Below are positions 5,729 through 7,119 of a DNA stretch of 7,119 nt, piece after piece. Position 1 is the first letter of the stretch. Each line of letters starts with the position of its first letter. Origin of the DNA: JACOXT01 sp964372855. GTDB lineage: Bacteria; Patescibacteriota; Microgenomatia; Levybacterales; UBA12049. The position numbers and the translations under genes were made by a program. Location: the NCBI GenBank assembly GCA_964372855.1, contig CAYJRY010000052.1, positions 1 through 7,119 on the forward strand. The letters are read 5' to 3'. The notes under the pieces were generated by a model. The model saw only the letters and a list, made by a program, of their open reading frames with translations, did not search any database and had not been told where the DNA came from.

Positions 5729-5873
5729 AATACAAACTTGTCCACCTATTCTTACTTCTCGCCTTACCTACTATTCGTAGCGCGGCTCGAAGAGCGAATT
5801 TTGGTGGACTTAAGAAGCTCTAAACTTTCCGCTTGCGGCGGATCATTAAGAGCTTCTAAAGGAGGTGTTAAAT
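5729..5873 (+). promoter_or_regulatory. Structured 5' leader of rpsU with exclusive pairing options
   Basis: Arm GTCCACC (5740-5746) can pair with GGTGGAC (5803-5809), enclosing small hairpins (CTAC 5768-5771 with GTAG 5777-5780; GCTC 5785-5788 with GAGC 5792-5795). A second stem, AGAAGCTCT (5813-5821) with AGAGCTTCT (5849-5857), contains CCGC-TT-GCGG (5829-5838) and ends one base before the extended Shine-Dalgarno AAAGGAGGTG (5858-5867). CACCT at 5743-5747 could instead pair with AGGTG at 5863-5867, masking the ribosome site; it cannot do both. No poly-T terminator is present, so any control would act on translation. No known leader class is recognised. Confidence 0.5.
5858..5867 (+). promoter_or_regulatory. 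Extended Shine-Dalgarno of rpsU
   Basis: AAAGGAGGTG is complementary to the 3' end of 16S rRNA over ten bases and lies six bases before ATG 5874. It fixes that start and excludes the in-frame GTG at 5865, which it overlaps. Confidence 0.9.
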
Positions 5874-6062
5874 ATGGTAGTTGTTAAGAAAATGCCTGGG
5901 GACAGCGATGATTCGTTGATTAGGAAATTTCAAAGAGCGGTTTTGAATGCAGGAATTATACCTGAGGCAAAAAGACGCGCTTTTTATCTCAAGCCTTCAC
6001 TTGCGCGTAAGCAAAAGCGAGAGGAAAACCGTCGCTTGAGAAAGTTTTATGGACAATATTGA
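5874..6062 (+). CDS. rpsU: Ribosomal protein bS21
   Basis: bS21 is a small-subunit protein placed near the 3' end of 16S rRNA (the anti-Shine-Dalgarno) that helps initiation. The 62-residue protein starts MVVVKKMPGDSDDSLIRKFQ and continues with NAGIIPEAKRRAFYLKPS; the C-terminal third is strongly basic (ARKQKREENRRLRKF), as usual. Its length is typical. Its ten-base Shine-Dalgarno is the best in the window, while most neighbours have none. Reported work on Flavobacterium shows bS21 controlling its own gene through the Shine-Dalgarno; the same logic here is an inference. The stop overlaps the start of ybeY by 14 bases, indicating one mRNA and coupled translation. Confidence 0.95.
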   Translation: MVVVKKMPGDSDDSLIRKFQRAVLNAGIIPEAKRRAFYLKPSLARKQKREENRRLRKFYGQY

Positions 6063-6435
6063 TGTCCCCATTTTTGTTGAAAGCAGATATAAGGTAAATA
6101 GAAAACGTATCAAGATAAAAGTAAAGAAAATTTTGGCAGACCACAGCATCAAAGGTCCTGCAGAAGTTTCTGTTGCTATAGTTGGAGACAGGAAAATGCG
6201 ATACTTAAGTAAAAAATATAAAGGAGAAGATAAAACTAGAAATATTTTATCTTTTTCTTTGGTTGAGGGCGAATCTTCCTTTGTTCCATCAGACAAGCTA
6301 AAGTTGGGAGATTTGGTTATTTCATACCCTCAAGTTATAAAGGAAGCATCAGAAGATGAAATGTTGGTTGATGATAAGATAGATGAGCTTTTGGAGCATG
6401 GAATGCTTCACTTATTAGGGATTAACCATGGATGA
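6049..6435 (+). CDS. ybeY: YbeY endoribonuclease, C-terminally short
   Basis: YbeY is a zinc-dependent RNase needed for 16S rRNA 3'-end maturation and ribosome quality control. The 128-residue protein has the family blocks SVAIVGDRKMRYLSKKYKGED (41-61), TRNILSFS (63-70), LGDLVIS (86-92) and the metal site HGMLHLLGINH, with H117, H121 and H127 in HxxxHxxxxxH spacing. All ligands are present, but the protein stops one residue after the third His, where most homologues continue with an acidic helix of about 15-25 residues. The stop (6433-6435) touches a 133-bp inverted-repeat element. It starts inside rpsU (14-base overlap) with no Shine-Dalgarno, so translation is likely coupled. Joining rpsU with ybeY links two factors acting at the 16S 3' end. 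Confidence 0.92.
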   Translation: MDNIDVPIFVESRYKVNRKRIKIKVKKILADHSIKGPAEVSVAIVGDRKMRYLSKKYKGEDKTRNILSFSLVEGESSFVPSDKLKLGDLVISYPQVIKEASEDEMLVDDKIDELLEHGMLHLLGINHG

Positions 6436-6568
6436 AAATTCGGAATTAGAATATCGAAACTCGAAACAATTTTCAAAATTCAAATTTTCAAATGCTCAAA
6501 ACGTTTTTGTCATTCGTATTTTAATCATTTAATATTGTTTCGAATTTCTGATTTTGGTATTCGAATTT
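6436..6568 (+). mobile_element. 133-bp inverted-repeat element, MITE-like, non-coding
   Basis: The outer arms are AAATTCG (6436-6442) and CGAATTT (6562-6568). The inner arms are GAAACTCGAAACAAT (6456-6470) and ATTGTTTCGAATTTC (6534-6548), which match at 14 of 15 positions. The part between the inner and outer arms is diverged. The interior is AT-rich (TTTTCAAAATTCAAATTTTC) and encodes nothing supported. It starts on the base after the ybeY stop and ends 15 bases before the dnaX ATG. No transposase is present, so it would be a non-autonomous element or folded-RNA repeat; no target duplication is evident. Confidence 0.65.
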
Positions 6569-6583
6569 CAAATGAAGTGAATT

Positions 6584-7119
6584 ATGGTGTACTATCGTAA
6601 ATATCGTCCGCAAAAAATAGAAGAGCTTGATAGCAGTGTAATTAGAGAGAAACTCTATTCTTCATTAAATAGTCCTTCTGTTGCACATGCTTTCTTGTTT
6701 ACTGGTCCAAAAGGACTTGGGAAAACATCAACAGCACGGATTGTAGCAAAAGTCCTGAATTGCCAAAAACGTTTGGCAATTAACAAGGAACATGAAACCA
6801 AGAACAAAGAACAAGAGAGACAAAAAGTTCTTAGTTCAAAGTTCTTAGTTCGGAGTTCGCAAGATATCGAGCCTTGTAATAAATGTGATCAGTGTATATC
6901 GATTACAAACGGTACTAATTTAGATGTATTGGAAATAGATGGAGCGTCAAATAGAGGAATAGATGAGATTAGAGATCTTCGAGAAAAGGTAAAACTTTCA
7001 CCAGCTGCTTCTCGCAAAAAAGTTTATATAATTGATGAGGTACACATGCTGACAAATGAGGCATTTAACGCGCTTCTTAAGACTTTGGAAGAACCACCAA
7101 ATCATGTAGTTTTTGTTCT
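6584..7119 (+). CDS. dnaX: DNA polymerase III subunit gamma/tau, N-terminal part
   Basis: DnaX is the ATPase of the clamp loader that places the sliding clamp on DNA. The gene runs off the window after about 178 codons. It starts MVYYRKYRPQ, the usual DnaX opening. The Walker A motif is GPKGLGKT (41-48). Zinc-module cysteines are C60, C98, C101 and C104, then LDVLEIDGASNRGIDEIRDLR (113-133), Walker B with IIDEVHML (149-156), and NEAFNALLKTLEEPP (158-172). In known homologues the first and second cysteines are about 9 residues apart; here 37 residues separate C60 from C98, because a repeat-derived segment of about 28 residues is inserted in frame. The Shine-Dalgarno is weak (GAAGTGA, 6574-6580). 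The gene follows ybeY across the 133-bp repeat element. Confidence 0.95.
   Translation, partial: MVYYRKYRPQKIEELDSSVIREKLYSSLNSPSVAHAFLFTGPKGLGKTSTARIVAKVLNCQKRLAINKEHETKNKEQERQKVLSSKFLVRSSQDIEPCNKCDQCISITNGTNLDVLEIDGASNRGIDEIRDLREKVKLSPAASRKKVYIIDEVHMLTNEAFNALLKTLEEPPNHVVFV
6758..6857 (+). repeat. Composite palindromic insertion inside dnaX
   Basis: A perfect 10-bp palindrome, AATTGCCAAA (6758-6767) with TTTGGCAATT (6772-6781) and loop AACG, is followed by AAGAAC/AAAGAAC units (about 6800-6812) and then by inverted GTTCTTAGTTC units (6827-6837, 6841-6851). The whole is translated in frame as residues 60-92 and supplies a charged low-complexity peptide (KEHETKNKEQERQK then VLSSKFLVRSS). Confidence 0.7.

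Noticed and set aside
5585..5887. A 100-codon plus-strand frame across the divergent promoter region
   Set aside because: It overlaps the start of the minus-strand gene, both promoters and the rpsU leader and start; its translation looks random.
5997..6296. A 99-codon minus-strand frame opposite rpsU and ybeY
   Set aside because: It is antisense to conserved ybeY blocks and has no promoter; its hydrophobicity is an effect of the AT-rich complement.
6433..6435. TGA read as glycine (recoded genetic code)
   Set aside because: Read-through at ybeY, the HIT gene and the 1615-1986 gene gives no conserved sequence, and no TGA occurs inside any conserved domain.
6758..6781. Programmed frameshift signal for making gamma from tau
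   Set aside because: The known dnaX slippery site is of A-AAA-AAG type and far downstream; here the frame continues intact through Walker B, so the hairpin is better explained by the repeat insertion.

Overview
This window most likely comes from a small-genome Candidate Phyla Radiation (Patescibacteria) bacterium, probably of the Microgenomates group. The evidence is AT-rich coding sequence (about 33% G+C in the proS segment I counted), a 62-residue bS21, a bacterial prolyl-tRNA synthetase with no editing insertion, a very short YbeY, promoters placed so close to ATG codons that the mRNAs should be leaderless, and AT-rich short repeats scattered both between and inside genes. TGA acts as a normal stop (ybeY, the HIT gene and the 1615-1986 gene all end on it), which argues against the Gracilibacteria/Absconditabacteria recoded lineages. 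The assignment is inferred from these traits, not from a database comparison.

Layout. Positions 1-181 hold the GC-rich 3' end of a membrane transporter. A small two-helix membrane protein (250-513) follows and ends at a strong intrinsic terminator (548-582). Next come gnd (6-phosphogluconate dehydrogenase, 641-1588) and a convergent unknown gene on the minus strand (1615-1986). Divergent from that gene is a three-gene run: proS (2075-3319), a MYG1/DHH-like phosphohydrolase (3324-4256) and a HIT-domain hydrolase (4333-4659). A minus-strand gene with a DUF218/YdcF-like layout (4731-5642) is transcribed away from the last cluster, rpsU (5874-6062), ybeY (6049-6435) and dnaX (6584 to the window end). 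That cluster joins ribosome assembly, rRNA maturation and the replication clamp loader.

Two themes stand out. First, expression signals are of two kinds. gnd, proS and both minus-strand genes have -10 boxes 6-8 bases before the ATG and no Shine-Dalgarno, so they should be leaderless. rpsU has a roughly 145-base structured leader and an almost perfect Shine-Dalgarno that could pair with an upstream CACCT, itself able to pair elsewhere. Second, several different repeat families have entered genes in frame: one tract in gnd, two in the MYG1-like gene plus a third family at its stop codon, a 133-bp inverted-repeat element that starts on the base after the ybeY stop, and a composite palindromic insertion that splits the zinc-binding module of DnaX. 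This resembles in spirit the Rickettsia palindromic elements that add peptide segments to housekeeping proteins, and it is the strongest candidate here for something undescribed.
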